Assembly (NCBI RefSeq): GCF_028473645.1
Contig: NZ_CP097269.1
Coordinates: 752,001 to 816,000 of the forward strand
Length of the DNA: 64,000 bases
Reading direction: 5' to 3'
Origin: Acidovorax sp. GBBC 1281
Lineage (GTDB): Bacteria > Pseudomonadota > Gammaproteobacteria > Burkholderiales > Burkholderiaceae_C
The notes beneath the pieces were generated by a model. It searched no databases and was not told the DNA's origin. It was given only the letters and a program-made list of their open reading frames with translations. Each line of letters starts with the position of its first letter. Positions within the stretch are counted from its first letter, which is position 1. Below, in pieces: positions 48,741 to 58,250 of this stretch. The position numbers and the translations under genes were made by a program.

Positions 48741-50300
48741 ATGCCTTTGTTCAACGCTTTCGCCGCCGCGCTGGCCACCGTGGCCGTGGCGCTGCCGTTC
48801 CTGTTCGCGCACACCCAGGCGCCGCTGTCCAATTTCTGGCCGCTGATGGTGTCGGGCGCGTGCGCCCTTGTGCTGGCGGGCCTGGCGATCGGCGCGGCCC
48901 GGGTGCCGCCGGCCCGGGGCGGGCTGCGCCGCGGGGCCGCCTGGGTGCTGGCGGGCGGGCTGGTGCTGGCGGCGGTGTTGGCCTCCGGGGTGGGGCTGGT
49001 GCAGTTCTTCTGGGGCGACGTGGGCGCGGCGCCGTGGATCTACCCCTCCACGCCGGGGCTGGCGCTGGGCAACCTGCGCCAGCGCAACCAGCAGGCCTCG
49101 CTGCTGGGCATGGGCGCCTGGGCCCTGGCCTGGATGGTGGGCCGCCTGCAGGCGGCGCTGCCCGGCACCCGCCAGCCGTGGCGGCCCGTGGCCGCGGGCG
49201 TGCTGGCCGCCTGGGCGCTGATGCTCATCAGCACGGCGGATGCGGCCACCGCCTCGCGCACCGGCATCCTCGAATGGGGCGTGATGCTCGGGCTGCTGGT
49301 GCTCTGGCGCCGCTCCCTGGGCGGCCTGCCCCTGGCCTTCGCCGCCACGGGGGGGCTGCTGTACGCGCTGGCGGCCTGGGCGCTGCCCTGGATGCTGGAG
49401 CGCTGGGCGGGCGTGTCGATGGACGGGCTGTTCCAGCGGCTCGCGGACGAGGGCCAAGGCTGCGTCAGCCGCACCGTGCTGTGGTCCAACATGCTCCACC
49501 TGATCGCGCAAAAGCCCTGGACCGGCTGGGGCTGGGGCGAGATGGCCTATGCCCACTACAGCACGCTGTTCCCGGGCGAGCGCTTTTGCGTGCTGCTGGA
49601 CAACGCCCACAACCTGCCGCTGCACCTGGCCGTCGAGTTGGGCCTGCCCGTGGCGGGCGGGCTGTGCCTGCTGGCGCTCTGGGGCGTGTGGCGCCTGGCC
49701 CCCTGGCGCGAGACCGATCCGGTGCGCCAGCTGGCCTGGGGCGTGCTGGCCATCGTGGGCGTGCACAGCCTGCTGGAGTTTCCGCTCTGGTACGGGCCGT
49801 TCCAGCTGGCCACGGGGTTCGCGTTGCTGCTGCTCGTGCGCCCGGCGCGGCCCTGGCGGCCCGGGCCGGCCTGGATCGCCGCCGCCGCGCTGGCCGGGGG
49901 TGCTGCGTTGGCCTTCGGGGGGCTGCTGGTGCGCGACTACGAACGGGTCAGCCAGCTCTACCGCGCCGTGCCCGACCGCGACCCGGCCTACCGCGAAGAC
50001 ACCGCCCGCAAGGTGCTGGGCGATATCGCCTTCTTCCGCGGCACGGCCGATTTCGCCACCGTGACGACGACACCCGTGACCGCGCAGAACGCGGCCGACG
50101 TCCACACCCGGGCCACCCGGCTGCTGCACTACTCGCCCGAGCCCCGCGTCATCGAGGCGGTGCTGGCCAGCGCGGCATTGCTCGGGCGCACGGACGAGGT
50201 GGATTTCCACACGGTGCGCTACCGCATCGCCTATCCGCAGGAGTACGCGCGCTGGGCGGCCAGCCACCCGGCCGCCGCAGCCTCCGCCCCGCTGCCTTGA
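48741..50300 (+). CDS. Wzy/PglL-like O-oligosaccharyltransferase or O-antigen ligase
   Basis: 519-residue polytopic membrane protein with about ten to eleven segments. The PglL-type signature GNLRQRNQQASLLG follows the first helices, and a periplasmic loop containing GWGEMAYAHYSTLFPG and LLDNAHNLPLHLAVELG matches the Wzy_C/ligase region. Such enzymes transfer glycans to pilin or other proteins. No glycan gene cluster or pilin is adjacent, so substrate is unknown. It is divergent from the RNase gene. Confidence 0.85.
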   Translation: MPLFNAFAAALATVAVALPFLFAHTQAPLSNFWPLMVSGACALVLAGLAIGAARVPPARGGLRRGAAWVLAGGLVLAAVLASGVGLVQFFWGDVGAAPWIYPSTPGLALGNLRQRNQQASLLGMGAWALAWMVGRLQAALPGTRQPWRPVAAGVLAAWALMLISTADAATASRTGILEWGVMLGLLVLWRRSLGGLPLAFAATGGLLYALAAWALPWMLERWAGVSMDGLFQRLADEGQGCVSRTVLWSNMLHLIAQKPWTGWGWGEMAYAHYSTLFPGERFCVLLDNAHNLPLHLAVELGLPVAGGLCLLALWGVWRLAPWRETDPVRQLAWGVLAIVGVHSLLEFPLWYGPFQLATGFALLLLVRPARPWRPGPAWIAAAALAGGAALAFGGLLVRDYERVSQLYRAVPDRDPAYREDTARKVLGDIAFFRGTADFATVTTTPVTAQNAADVHTRATRLLHYSPEPRVIEAVLASAALLGRTDEVDFHTVRYRIAYPQEYARWAASHPAAAASAPLP

Positions 50301-50315
50301 TGCCCTGACCGCCCC

Positions 50316-50900
50316 TCAGGCCAGGCCGCAGAACCGCGCCACCGTGCCGATGTGCGCGGGAAAGTCGCTCAAGGCATGGTCGCCTCCCCCCAGCAGGACC
50401 ACCTGCGCGGCGGCATAGCGGCCCGCCATTTCGCGCCAGTCCAGCAGCTCGTCGCCCTTGGCGATGACGGCCAGCTCCGGGCCGGCCGGGGGCCGGCCCC
50501 GCATGTCCAGCGCGCGCAGCTCGGCGATGTATTCGGGGCGGAAGAAAAAGCGTTCGGCCGGGTCGTGCCATGCGGTCTGCTCGCCGATGTAGCGTTCCAG
50601 GTCCCGCGCCGGGTCCACGGCGGGGTTCAGCAGCACGCTCGGGCAGCGGGTCTGCTGCGCCACCCAACTCGCGTAGAACCCGCCGAGCGAGGAGCCCACC
50701 ACCGCCATCGTCCCCTGCGGCCAGTCCGCGATGCCCTGCGCCACGAGGCCCATGGCCGCCCGGGGCGAGGGCGGCAACTGCGGGCACCAGAAATGCACGC
50801 CCGGATGGTGGGCGGCCACGTGCGCCGCCATCTGCCGGGCCTTGGCCGACTGGGGCGAGGAGCGAAAGCCGTGCAGGTAGAGCAGGTGGGTGGTGGGCAT
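50316..50900 (-). CDS. YqiA-like alpha/beta-hydrolase esterase
   Basis: 194 residues of the UPF0227/YqiA family. It has LLYLHGFRSSPQSAKA at the N-terminus, nucleophile elbow VVGSSLGGFYA (Ser), Asp in VIAKGDELLDW and His in GGGDHALSDF, so a full catalytic triad. Convergent with the ligase gene, whose stop lies 16 bp from its end. Physiological substrate unknown. Confidence 0.92.
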   Translation of the reverse strand: MPTTHLLYLHGFRSSPQSAKARQMAAHVAAHHPGVHFWCPQLPPSPRAAMGLVAQGIADWPQGTMAVVGSSLGGFYASWVAQQTRCPSVLLNPAVDPARDLERYIGEQTAWHDPAERFFFRPEYIAELRALDMRGRPPAGPELAVIAKGDELLDWREMAGRYAAAQVVLLGGGDHALSDFPAHIGTVARFCGLA

Positions 50901-50994
50901 GGTGGGGGGGCGCGGCGTGGAGCGATGCAGGCAATGGTGCGGCAGTGCCGGGGGCCTTCGATTGTGCCGGGACGGCGGTGCCTTCGGCCGGCCG

Positions 50995-51000
50995 GATAAT
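50995..51000 (+). promoter_or_regulatory. -10-like GATAAT 8 nt before rodA
   Basis: GATAAT-CGCGCCCC-ATG, with no Shine-Dalgarno; candidate leaderless mRNA. Confidence 0.4.
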
Positions 51001-51008
51001 CGCGCCCC

Positions 51009-52172
51009 ATGTCCGCCGTCTTCGACAAACCCTCCCTGCTGCAGCGCGTCCTGCCCTTGTTCCGTGGCTTCGACTGGCTGCTCATCCTGGTGCTGTTGAT
51101 GCTGGCATCGACCGGGCTGGTGGCCATGTATTCCTCGGGCTACGACCACGGCACGCGCTTTTACGACCATGGCCGCAACATGCTGCTGGCCGCCGGCATC
51201 CTGTTCGTGGTGGCGCAGGTGCCGCCCCAGCGGCTGATGGCGATGGCCGTGCCGCTGTACACGGTGGGGGTGGCGCTGCTGGTGGCGGTGGCGCTGTTCG
51301 GCATCACCAAGAAGGGCGCGCAGCGCTGGATCAACCTGGGGCTGGTCATCCAGCCCAGCGAACTGCTCAAGATCGCCATGCCGCTCATGCTGGCCTGGTG
51401 GTTCCAGCGGCGCGAGGGCCAGCTGCGGCCGCTGGACTTCGTGGTGGCCGGTGCGCTGCTGGCGGTGCCGGTGGGGCTCATCATGAAGCAGCCCGACCTG
51501 GGCACCTCGCTGCTGGTGCTGGCGGCCGGGCTGTCGGTGATTTTCTTCGCCGGCCTGCCATGGAAGCTGGTGCTGCCGCCCGTGCTGATCGGGGGCATCG
51601 GCATCGCCCTCATCGTGTGGTTCGAGCCCCAGCTGTGCGCCGACGGGGTGCGCTGGCCCGTGCTGCACGACTACCAGCAGCAGCGCATCTGCACCCTGCT
51701 GGACCCCACGCGCGATCCGCTGGGCAAGGGCTTTCACATCATCCAGGGCATGATCGCCATCGGCTCGGGGGGCTTCTGGGGCAAGGGTTTCATGGCCGGG
51801 ACGCAGACGCACCTGGAGTTCATTCCCGAGCGCACGACCGACTTCATCTTCGCCGCGTTCTCCGAGGAGTTCGGCCTGGCCGGCAACCTGTTCCTGATCG
51901 TGTGCTTCCTGATGCTGGTGTGGCGGGGCCTGGCCATCGCGGTCGGGGCCACCACGCTGTTCTCGCGCCTGATGGCCGGCGCGGTGTCGATGATCTTCTT
52001 CACCTACGCTTTCGTGAACATGGGCATGGTGAGCGGCATCCTGCCCGTGGTGGGCGTGCCGCTGCCCTTCGTGAGCTACGGTGGCACCGCCATGGTCACG
52101 CTGGGGCTGGCGCTGGGCGTGCTGATGTCCATCGCGCGGGCGCAGCGCATTCCGCTGAACGAGCGCACATGA
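51009..52172 (+). CDS. rodA: Rod-shape SEDS peptidoglycan polymerase RodA
   Basis: Elongasome lipid II polymerase that partners with PBP2. The protein is 387 residues with about ten membrane segments; motifs are LVAMYSSGY, GAQRWINLG, IQPSELLKI, KQPDLGTSLL, ERTTDFIFAAFSEEFGL and LPFVSYGGTAMV. The KQPDLGT motif and neighbourhood separate it from the FtsW in the dcw cluster. The usual mrdA (PBP2) gene is not adjacent in this window; upstream is a YqiA-like gene. Confidence 0.95.
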   Translation: MSAVFDKPSLLQRVLPLFRGFDWLLILVLLMLASTGLVAMYSSGYDHGTRFYDHGRNMLLAAGILFVVAQVPPQRLMAMAVPLYTVGVALLVAVALFGITKKGAQRWINLGLVIQPSELLKIAMPLMLAWWFQRREGQLRPLDFVVAGALLAVPVGLIMKQPDLGTSLLVLAAGLSVIFFAGLPWKLVLPPVLIGGIGIALIVWFEPQLCADGVRWPVLHDYQQQRICTLLDPTRDPLGKGFHIIQGMIAIGSGGFWGKGFMAGTQTHLEFIPERTTDFIFAAFSEEFGLAGNLFLIVCFLMLVWRGLAIAVGATTLFSRLMAGAVSMIFFTYAFVNMGMVSGILPVVGVPLPFVSYGGTAMVTLGLALGVLMSIARAQRIPLNERT

Positions 52173-52200
52173 AAAAGCCGGCCAGGCGGCCGGCTTCGTG
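52172..52200. terminator. Bidirectional intrinsic terminator between rodA and the MHS transporter
   Basis: Stem AAGCCGGCC / GGCCGGCTT with an AGGC loop. The A-run on its left side becomes a U-run for the minus-strand transporter gene, making it a good terminator for that direction and acceptable for rodA. Confidence 0.75.
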
Positions 52201-52214
52201 AGGGGCCGGGCGGC

Positions 52215-53525
52215 TCAGGCCTGCAGCGGCTCGTGCGCGGTCTCGCGGGCGACCAGCAGGGCCACCAGCGTGAGGCCCAGCGCGGCCGTCACGTAGAGCG
52301 ACACCGCTACGGTGGAGCCGTACGACTTGAACAGCGAGGCGATGATGAGCGGCGCGAAGCCGCCACCCAGGATGCCCGCCAGCGTGTAGGCCAGCGAGGC
52401 GCCGGCATAGCGCACCCGGTTGGGAAACTGCTCGGTCACGAAGGCGGCCTGCGGGCCGTACATCATGGCGTGGATCAGCAGGCCGCCGACCACCGCCGCG
52501 CAGATGGCGAGCGGCTGCGCCCGGTCCATCAGCACGAAGAACACGAAGGCCCAGGCAATGCCCAGCAGCGCGCCGGCGATGTACACCGGGCGCCGGCCGA
52601 TGCGGTCCGACAGCGCGCCGAACCATGGCACCGCGAGGGCGTTGCACGCCGCGCCGATCATGGTGGCGGTGAGCGCCAGCGGGCGCGACAGGTGCAGCAC
52701 CGTGGTCACGTAGGTCAGGGTGAACACCACGACCAGCGCATACAGCACGTCCGAGCCGATGCGCGATCCGCCGGCCACCAGCAGGCGCCGCCAGTGCTGC
52801 GAGAACACCTCCTTGATGGGCGTCTTGGCCGTGGCCTGGTGGGCCTCCATTTCGCGGAACACCGGCGTCTCGTCGACGCCGCGGCGCAGCCACAGGCCGA
52901 ACAGCACCAGCGCCACGCTGGAGACGAAGGGAATGCGCCAGCCCCAGGCCTGGAAGTCTTCGGGGCTCAGCCAGGCCGAGACCAGGGCGATGAAGCCGGT
53001 GCCGATCAGCGTGCCGCACGACGGGCCGACCTGCGTGAACGAGGCGTTGCGCCCGCGCTCGGTGGGCTTGCCGTGCTCCATCGACAGCAGCACCGCGCCG
53101 GCCCATTCGCCGCCGAGCGCCACGCCCTGCACGAAGCGCAGCGCCACCAGGGCGATGGGCGCCCAGATGCCCCAGGTGCCGTACGTGGGCAGCAGCCCCA
53201 TCAGCCCGGTCGAGACGCCCATGATCACCAGCGTGGCCACCAGCACGAAGCGCCGGCCCAGCCGGTCGCCCAGGTGGCCGAACACCATGCCGCCCAGCGG
53301 CCGGGAGATGTAGCCCACGGCATAGGTGGAGAACGCGAGGATGGTGCCGGTGAGCGGGTCGAAGGACGGAAAGAAGATGGCGTTGAAGACCAGCGCCGCC
53401 ATGATGTTGTAGACCGTGAAGTCGTACCACTCGAGCGTGGTGCCGACCGAGCTGGCCATGGCAAGTCGGCCCATCTTGGGGGCGGCGGGGGGAGCGTGGG
53501 CGACGCCCTGGGGAATTGCACGCAT
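52215..53525 (-). CDS. MFS transporter, metabolite:H+ symporter (MHS) family
   Basis: 436 residues, twelve membrane segments. MHS markers are SVGTTLEWYDFTVYN in TM1, GHLGDRLGRR in loop 2-3 and FVQGVALGGEWAGAVLL in TM4. Family members take up shikimate, proline/betaine, citrate or related acids. It is the last gene of a minus-strand gene run with an amidase and a DUF2848 protein, so it may import the substrate handled there. Confidence 0.92.
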   Translation of the reverse strand: MRAIPQGVAHAPPAAPKMGRLAMASSVGTTLEWYDFTVYNIMAALVFNAIFFPSFDPLTGTILAFSTYAVGYISRPLGGMVFGHLGDRLGRRFVLVATLVIMGVSTGLMGLLPTYGTWGIWAPIALVALRFVQGVALGGEWAGAVLLSMEHGKPTERGRNASFTQVGPSCGTLIGTGFIALVSAWLSPEDFQAWGWRIPFVSSVALVLFGLWLRRGVDETPVFREMEAHQATAKTPIKEVFSQHWRRLLVAGGSRIGSDVLYALVVVFTLTYVTTVLHLSRPLALTATMIGAACNALAVPWFGALSDRIGRRPVYIAGALLGIAWAFVFFVLMDRAQPLAICAAVVGGLLIHAMMYGPQAAFVTEQFPNRVRYAGASLAYTLAGILGGGFAPLIIASLFKSYGSTVAVSLYVTAALGLTLVALLVARETAHEPLQA

Positions 53526-53594
53526 GGGAGGATCTCCGGTGAAAGGCGATGAAGGAAAAATCGGGGGCGCAGGGGCCGGGGATGGCAGATGGGA

Positions 53595-54275
53595 TCAGGC
53601 CAGGTCGGCCCGCGTGAGCTTCCAGCCCAGCGTGTACTGGGCCGCCGCCACGGCATCGGCCTGCAGCAGCGCACCAGCGCGCGCCAGGGCCTCGCGGTGC
53701 GCGTCGGCATGGCCGGTTTCCACCACCATGAGCGGCTGCAGCACGCGGCCCTCGGTGCGCTCCGTGGGCAGGGGCGTGCTCAGCACCGGGTCCGGCACCA
53801 GCAGGTACGACTGCACGAAGCCGGGCACCTGCGCGAGCTGGGTGCCGGCCTGCACGGCGCGCGCCACCAGTGCGGCGCGGTCATCGGCCGGCGGCAGGGC
53901 CAGCACGCTCAGGTGGCTGCCGGCGCCGAACCCGGTGACGGCCTCCACCGCGCACACGCGGCGCATCGGGTCCCGCATGCGGCCCAGGTTGGTGACCGAC
54001 CAGGGCGTTTGCCGGCCGAACGCGGCGCGGTACGCATCGGACGTGAAGGCAGCGAGCGACTGCGTGCGGTACAGGCCCAGGTACTTTCGGCCACCCTGCC
54101 GTGAAACGTAGCGGGCACCGGAGAGAAAACCGTCGATGCGCACGCGCTCTTCGACATGCTCGCGGTCATACCACTGGTTGAAGTCCGCCTCGTCGTCGGC
54201 ATCGACATCGGCGGCCACGAAGAGCATGCCGTGCACGGTGCCGGGGGCGGCGGAGGGAAGGTTCTGGGAAGCCAT
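53595..54275 (-). CDS. DUF4286/EthD-like dimeric alpha-beta barrel protein
   Basis: 226 residues. The N-terminal half (MLFVAADVDADDEADFNQWYDREHVEERV) has the stress-responsive/EthD-like pattern FNQWYDxEH, and a second similar strand-helix module follows (LMVVETGHADAHREAL). Start set at MASQNLP; an upstream start is less likely. The NQWYDREH His is a possible active residue. Function in the cluster unknown. Confidence 0.7.
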   Translation of the reverse strand: MASQNLPSAAPGTVHGMLFVAADVDADDEADFNQWYDREHVEERVRIDGFLSGARYVSRQGGRKYLGLYRTQSLAAFTSDAYRAAFGRQTPWSVTNLGRMRDPMRRVCAVEAVTGFGAGSHLSVLALPPADDRAALVARAVQAGTQLAQVPGFVQSYLLVPDPVLSTPLPTERTEGRVLQPLMVVETGHADAHREALARAGALLQADAVAAAQYTLGWKLTRADLA

Positions 54276-54403
54276 GGGCACTTGCGATTCCTTGCAAAAA
54301 GACCAGGGAATCATCGGCCGCGCATCGGCGTGCCACAAACGGGTTTTTTTGCCCTGCGGCCATCAGAATTACTTGTCGGGTCGGATGCTTTTTCTGCACC
54401 AAA

Positions 54404-55327
54404 TCAGGGTTCACCCTCTGTGCCCGGCGTCCGGAATGGTGCGGACAGCGAGGCAGCGAAGCGCTCGGATTCGCTGCACGCCAGCTCGGCCGCGCGGCGG
54501 ATGGCGGCCGAGCCGCTGGCGTCCAGATGGCTCACCACGATGCGCTGGGGCGGCAGGGGCGTGTCGCACGCGATCACGCGCAGGTCGCCGCGCTCGATCT
54601 CCTCGCGCACGGGTGGCAGCGGGATCAGCGCGTTGCCGAACCCCGACTGCACCAGCCGCACGATCGCCGCCATCGAACTCACGCAATGCACCTTGCCCAC
54701 GGGCATGCTGGCCTGCCGGTACAGCTGCTTGAGCGCCTGGTGGGGCTGCGATCCCGGGCTCATGGTCAGCACCGGCTGCAGCAGCAGGTGGGCGATGCGG
54801 CCTTCGTCGGGCTGGGGCGCGGAGGCGCCGGCGCCCACCCAGCCCATGGCCATCGGCGGGCAGGCCATGTTGACGATCTCGGCGCTGGCCATGGGGTCGG
54901 TCTGCAGCGCGATGTCGATCGCGCCGATCTGCAGGCGCTCGTGCAGGGCGAGGGTGGTTTCCGAGGTCAGCTGCACTTCGATGCCCGGGTGCAGGCGCTG
55001 CAGCGTGCCCAGGAAGTCCACCAGCCAGGTGTGCACCACGCTCTCGATCGCGCCGATGCGCACCAGGCCCAGAAGCTCCTGCTGCGGGTGCCCGAGCGCG
55101 ATCATCTCGCGCTGCAGTTCCAGCATGCGCTCGCCATAGTCCAGCAGCCGCAGGCCCACGGGCGTGAGCCGCAGGTCGCGCTCGAACACGCGGGCGCCGA
55201 TCTCTTCCTCCAGCGAGGCGATGCGGTTGGAGATGGCCGCCTGCGTCACGTGCAGCCGCTCGGCCGCGGCGCGGAAGCTCCCGAGCCGCGCGATCCAGAG
55301 AAAGGCTTCGACGAAGCGGGTGTCCAT
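54404..55327 (-). CDS. LysR-type transcriptional regulator
   Basis: 307 residues with the N-terminal winged helix (FVEAFLWIARLGSFRAAAERLHVTQAAISNRIASLE) and a substrate-binding-type effector domain. Start MDTRFVEAF chosen as in the family; open frame upstream is unlikely coding. It lies 28 bp after the amidase on the same strand, an unusual non-divergent position for LysR regulators. Confidence 0.93.
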   Translation of the reverse strand: MDTRFVEAFLWIARLGSFRAAAERLHVTQAAISNRIASLEEEIGARVFERDLRLTPVGLRLLDYGERMLELQREMIALGHPQQELLGLVRIGAIESVVHTWLVDFLGTLQRLHPGIEVQLTSETTLALHERLQIGAIDIALQTDPMASAEIVNMACPPMAMGWVGAGASAPQPDEGRIAHLLLQPVLTMSPGSQPHQALKQLYRQASMPVGKVHCVSSMAAIVRLVQSGFGNALIPLPPVREEIERGDLRVIACDTPLPPQRIVVSHLDASGSAAIRRAAELACSESERFAASLSAPFRTPGTEGEP

Positions 55328-55355
55328 CGCGCGCAGGGCCCTGGCCGCAAGCGTT

Positions 55356-56723
55356 TCAGCCCGCGCGCAGGCAGGCTTCGATGGCGCGGCCCACCTGCAG
55401 CACGCGCGCATCGGCGCCGTGCACGCCGCCCACGGACAGGCCCACGGGCAGTTCGCCGGGCGCCTGGCAGGGAAGGGAGAGCGCGCAGCCATCGAGGAAA
55501 TTGAGCACCGTCGTGTTGCGCAGCACCAGCCCGTTGGTGGCGAAGAACCGGGCGTCGTCGCCGGTGAGGTCCGCCAGGCGCGGCGCGCGCACGGCCACGG
55601 TGGGCATCAGCCAGGCATCGAGGTCGCGCAGGCGCTCGCGAGCGGTGGCTTGCAGGCGCATTCGCGCGTCCTGCAAATCGATGTAGTCGGCCGCGGAAAT
55701 CGCGGCGCCGCGGCGGGTGCGCTGGGCGACGCGGTGGTCGTACTGCGCCTCTTGGGCCGGGTCTTCCAGCCGCGCGCGGTGCACCTGCCAGGCCTCGGCG
55801 GCGATCAGCCCGCCCGCGGCGTTGAGCGAGGGCAGCTCGTGCAGTTCGGTGAAGCCGAAGCGCACGATGCGTGCGCCGGCGGCGGACAGGCGCTGGAGCG
55901 CGCCGTCGAAGGCGGCCGCCACCTCGGGCTCGACGCCGTCCATGACGAAGTCGTCCGTCACCCCCAGGCGCAACCCGGCCAGCGGCGCGGCGCGGGTGTC
56001 CAGCGCCTCGCCGCTCAGGATGGCATCGACGACGGCGCAGCAGTCCACGCTGCGGGCCAGCGGGCCGGCCGAGTCCAGGCTGCGCGACAGCGGATAGGCC
56101 CCGGCCAGCGACACCCGCCGGGCGGTGGGCTTGAAGCCCGTGAGCCCGCAGAACGCGGACGGAATGCGGATCGAGCCGCCCGTGTCGGTGCCCAGCGCCA
56201 CGGTGGCCAGATCGAGCGCCACGGTGGCGGCGCCGCCGGAGGTGGAGCCCCCGGTAATGCGGCTCGGGTCGTGCGGGTTGGCCGGCGTGCCGTAGTGGGG
56301 ATTGAGCCCCAGGCCCGAGAAGGCGAACTCGCTCAGGTTGGTGCGACCGAGCAGCACTGCGCCCGCGGCGCGCAGACGGGCCACCGCGACGGCGTCGGCC
56401 TGGGCGGGCGCCCCGGCCATCACGGCCGATCCGGCACGGGTCACCTGGCCCTGCACGTCGAACAGGTCCTTGATCGAGACGGGCAGGCCCGCCAGCGGCG
56501 AAGGCACGTGCCCGCCCGCGCGGGCGGCGTCGCTGGCGCGGGCCGCCTGCAACGCGGCTTCGGCATCGACCTCGCCCACATAGGCGTGCCCGCCCGCCGC
56601 GCGGTGCTTGGCGATGCGCGCGAGCGCCGCCTCGACCAGCGCCACGCTGGTGGTGTCGCCCCGGGCCAGGGCCTCGGCCTGTTCGCGGACGGTGGGGTGG
56701 CGGGTGGTGGCGAGGGCATTCAT
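55356..56723 (-). CDS. Amidase signature-family hydrolase
   Basis: 455-residue amidase with the Ser-cisSer-Lys triad: catalytic Lys in SIKDLFDV, cis-Ser in GGSTSGGAA and nucleophile Ser in TDTGGSIRIPSAFCG. AtzE/GatA-like fold with no extra domains. GGAGAT precedes the ATG, which overlaps the stop of the DUF2848 gene (ATGA). Amide or hydrazide substrate is not predictable; its partner genes suggest a catabolic role and not tRNA-Gln amidation (no gatB/gatC). Confidence 0.92.
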   Translation of the reverse strand: MNALATTRHPTVREQAEALARGDTTSVALVEAALARIAKHRAAGGHAYVGEVDAEAALQAARASDAARAGGHVPSPLAGLPVSIKDLFDVQGQVTRAGSAVMAGAPAQADAVAVARLRAAGAVLLGRTNLSEFAFSGLGLNPHYGTPANPHDPSRITGGSTSGGAATVALDLATVALGTDTGGSIRIPSAFCGLTGFKPTARRVSLAGAYPLSRSLDSAGPLARSVDCCAVVDAILSGEALDTRAAPLAGLRLGVTDDFVMDGVEPEVAAAFDGALQRLSAAGARIVRFGFTELHELPSLNAAGGLIAAEAWQVHRARLEDPAQEAQYDHRVAQRTRRGAAISAADYIDLQDARMRLQATARERLRDLDAWLMPTVAVRAPRLADLTGDDARFFATNGLVLRNTTVLNFLDGCALSLPCQAPGELPVGLSVGGVHGADARVLQVGRAIEACLRAG

Positions 56724-57400
56724 CGGGCGATCTCCAGGGCTTGGGTGGCGTAGTGGTGGTGCAGGCTGCGGTTCAGAACGGGGTCGTGCAATTCCAGCTC
56801 GAAGGCCTCGCCCCAGCCGAGTTCGCCGATCACCGCATGGGTGCCGCAGAACATGGCCGTGTGGGTGGACAGGCCGTCTGCCGCATTCCATTTTTGCATC
56901 AGCTCGGCGGGGGGCAGGAGGCGGGCCAGGGCGCCTTCCTGGTACAGCGCGCGCACGCCGTCGCGGGTGCGCCAGCAGCGGGTGACCAGCTGGTCCCAGT
57001 GGCCCTGCACTTCCGACAGCTTCCACAGGGCGCGGCCCACGGGCTTGGCGCACATCTGCTTGGACACCGTGACGTCGTAGGCCTCGACGGTGCGGTCCGT
57101 GTGGTCCGAGCCGATGCCCACGAGCACGCCGTGCGCCTCGCTGGCCAGCAGCACGCATTCCACCTCGCCGCTGGAGTCATGGCCCGGAACCTGCACCGCG
57201 CTGCCCGTGTCGAGCAGCTGGCTGGCCACGCGGTAGAAGGTGGGCACCGTGGAGGGCGGCTTGACGCCGATCGCGGCCAGCTCGGCGATGTGGTGGTCCA
57301 CCGCCGCGCGGTCGCGGCCGGCCCAGCCGGCGATGACGAGGTGGCGGATGTCCAGGGTAACCGGCCCGTGGCCGGCGAGATCGAAGGTGTGCTGGGGCAT
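56720..57400 (-). CDS. DUF2848 family protein
   Basis: 226 residues, a conserved protein of unknown function. Notable segments are VLVGIGSDHTDRTVEAYDV and CGTHAVIGELGWGEAFELEL; the GSDHTDR stretch vaguely recalls fumarylacetoacetase-fold metal sites, but this is inference. It is followed directly by an amidase with ATGA overlap and preceded by a GntR regulator. Confidence 0.8.
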   Translation of the reverse strand: MPQHTFDLAGHGPVTLDIRHLVIAGWAGRDRAAVDHHIAELAAIGVKPPSTVPTFYRVASQLLDTGSAVQVPGHDSSGEVECVLLASEAHGVLVGIGSDHTDRTVEAYDVTVSKQMCAKPVGRALWKLSEVQGHWDQLVTRCWRTRDGVRALYQEGALARLLPPAELMQKWNAADGLSTHTAMFCGTHAVIGELGWGEAFELELHDPVLNRSLHHHYATQALEIAR

Positions 57401-57426
57401 GGTGGGGCAACGAAAGGGCGGAAGGA

Positions 57427-58101
57427 TCAAAGTGCGCGGGTGATCGCGCGGCGGAAATCGTCGATGTGGCGCTGCATCGCGGCGGCGCCGGCATCGGGGT
57501 CGTGGCGCTCGAGCGCGGCCAGGATGTCCTGGTGCTCGTCGTGGATGCGCACGCTGTGCCCGGCCTCCGAGAGCGTCAGGAACCAAAAGCGCGCCTGCTG
57601 TTCGTGCAGCCGGCGCAGCAGGTCGGCCAGCACGGTGTTGCGGGCGGCGGCCGAGATCGCGCTGTGAAAGCGCAGGTCCAGCGCCATCAGCGCAGGCACG
57701 TCGTGCGCGGCCAGGAGCGCCGGGGCCTCGTCCAGCAGGTGGCGCATCGCGGCCAGTTCAGCCGGCCGGACCCGCTCGGCCGCCAGGCGCACGCACAGGG
57801 TCTCGTTGCAGGCGCGCACCTCGATCATGTCCAGCACCTCGTCCAGCGACAGCGGTGCCACCACGATGCCCTTGCGCGGCAGGATGGTCACGAGCCCTTC
57901 CATCTCCAGCCGGTGCAGCGCCTGGTGGATGGGCGTGCGGCCCAGGCCGAGCAGCGTGCCCAACGCGCCTTCGTTGATCTGCGCGCCGGGTGCCAGCTCG
58001 CAGGCAATGATGCGGCGCTTGATGTCGGCGTAGGCCTGCTCGCGCAACTGGGCGCCGCCGCCGGGCGCGGCGGGAAGGGAGGGCTGGGGCAGGACGGGCA
58101 T
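57427..58101 (-). CDS. GntR-family regulator (FadR/FCD subgroup)
   Basis: 224 residues from the chosen ATG. Winged helix LREQAYADIKRRIIACELAPGAQINEG...LGRTPIHQALHRLE, then an all-helical FCD effector domain with metal-type His/Asp residues (ALDLRFHSAIS). A GTG 10 codons upstream is possible but sits only 4 bp from the operator, so I prefer the ATG. It is first in the run GntR-DUF2848-amidase-LysR and is probably the local repressor. Confidence 0.88.
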   Translation of the reverse strand: MPVLPQPSLPAAPGGGAQLREQAYADIKRRIIACELAPGAQINEGALGTLLGLGRTPIHQALHRLEMEGLVTILPRKGIVVAPLSLDEVLDMIEVRACNETLCVRLAAERVRPAELAAMRHLLDEAPALLAAHDVPALMALDLRFHSAISAAARNTVLADLLRRLHEQQARFWFLTLSEAGHSVRIHDEHQDILAALERHDPDAGAAAMQRHIDDFRRAITRAL

Positions 58102-58134
58102 CGGGACGGGTGGGTGGGGGCGGTGAAACACAAA

Positions 58135-58158
58135 TGATATATCAGTGAAATATCACTG
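58135..58158. promoter_or_regulatory. Overlapping palindromes upstream of the GntR gene (probable operator)
   Basis: TGATATATCA (perfect 10-bp palindrome) overlaps CAGTGA-AATA-TCACTG (6+4+6). It sits in the divergent spacer between the GntR gene and tldD, an AT-rich island in GC-rich DNA, and is a good candidate autoregulatory site. Confidence 0.65.
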
Positions 58159-58250
58159 AGTCGTCTTAGCCATCGCCGATTCGCGCCAGCATGGCCGCGC
58201 CGCCGGGTGGGATGCTCGCAAAGCGCCATGCCGGCAGGCACCAAGGCTTC

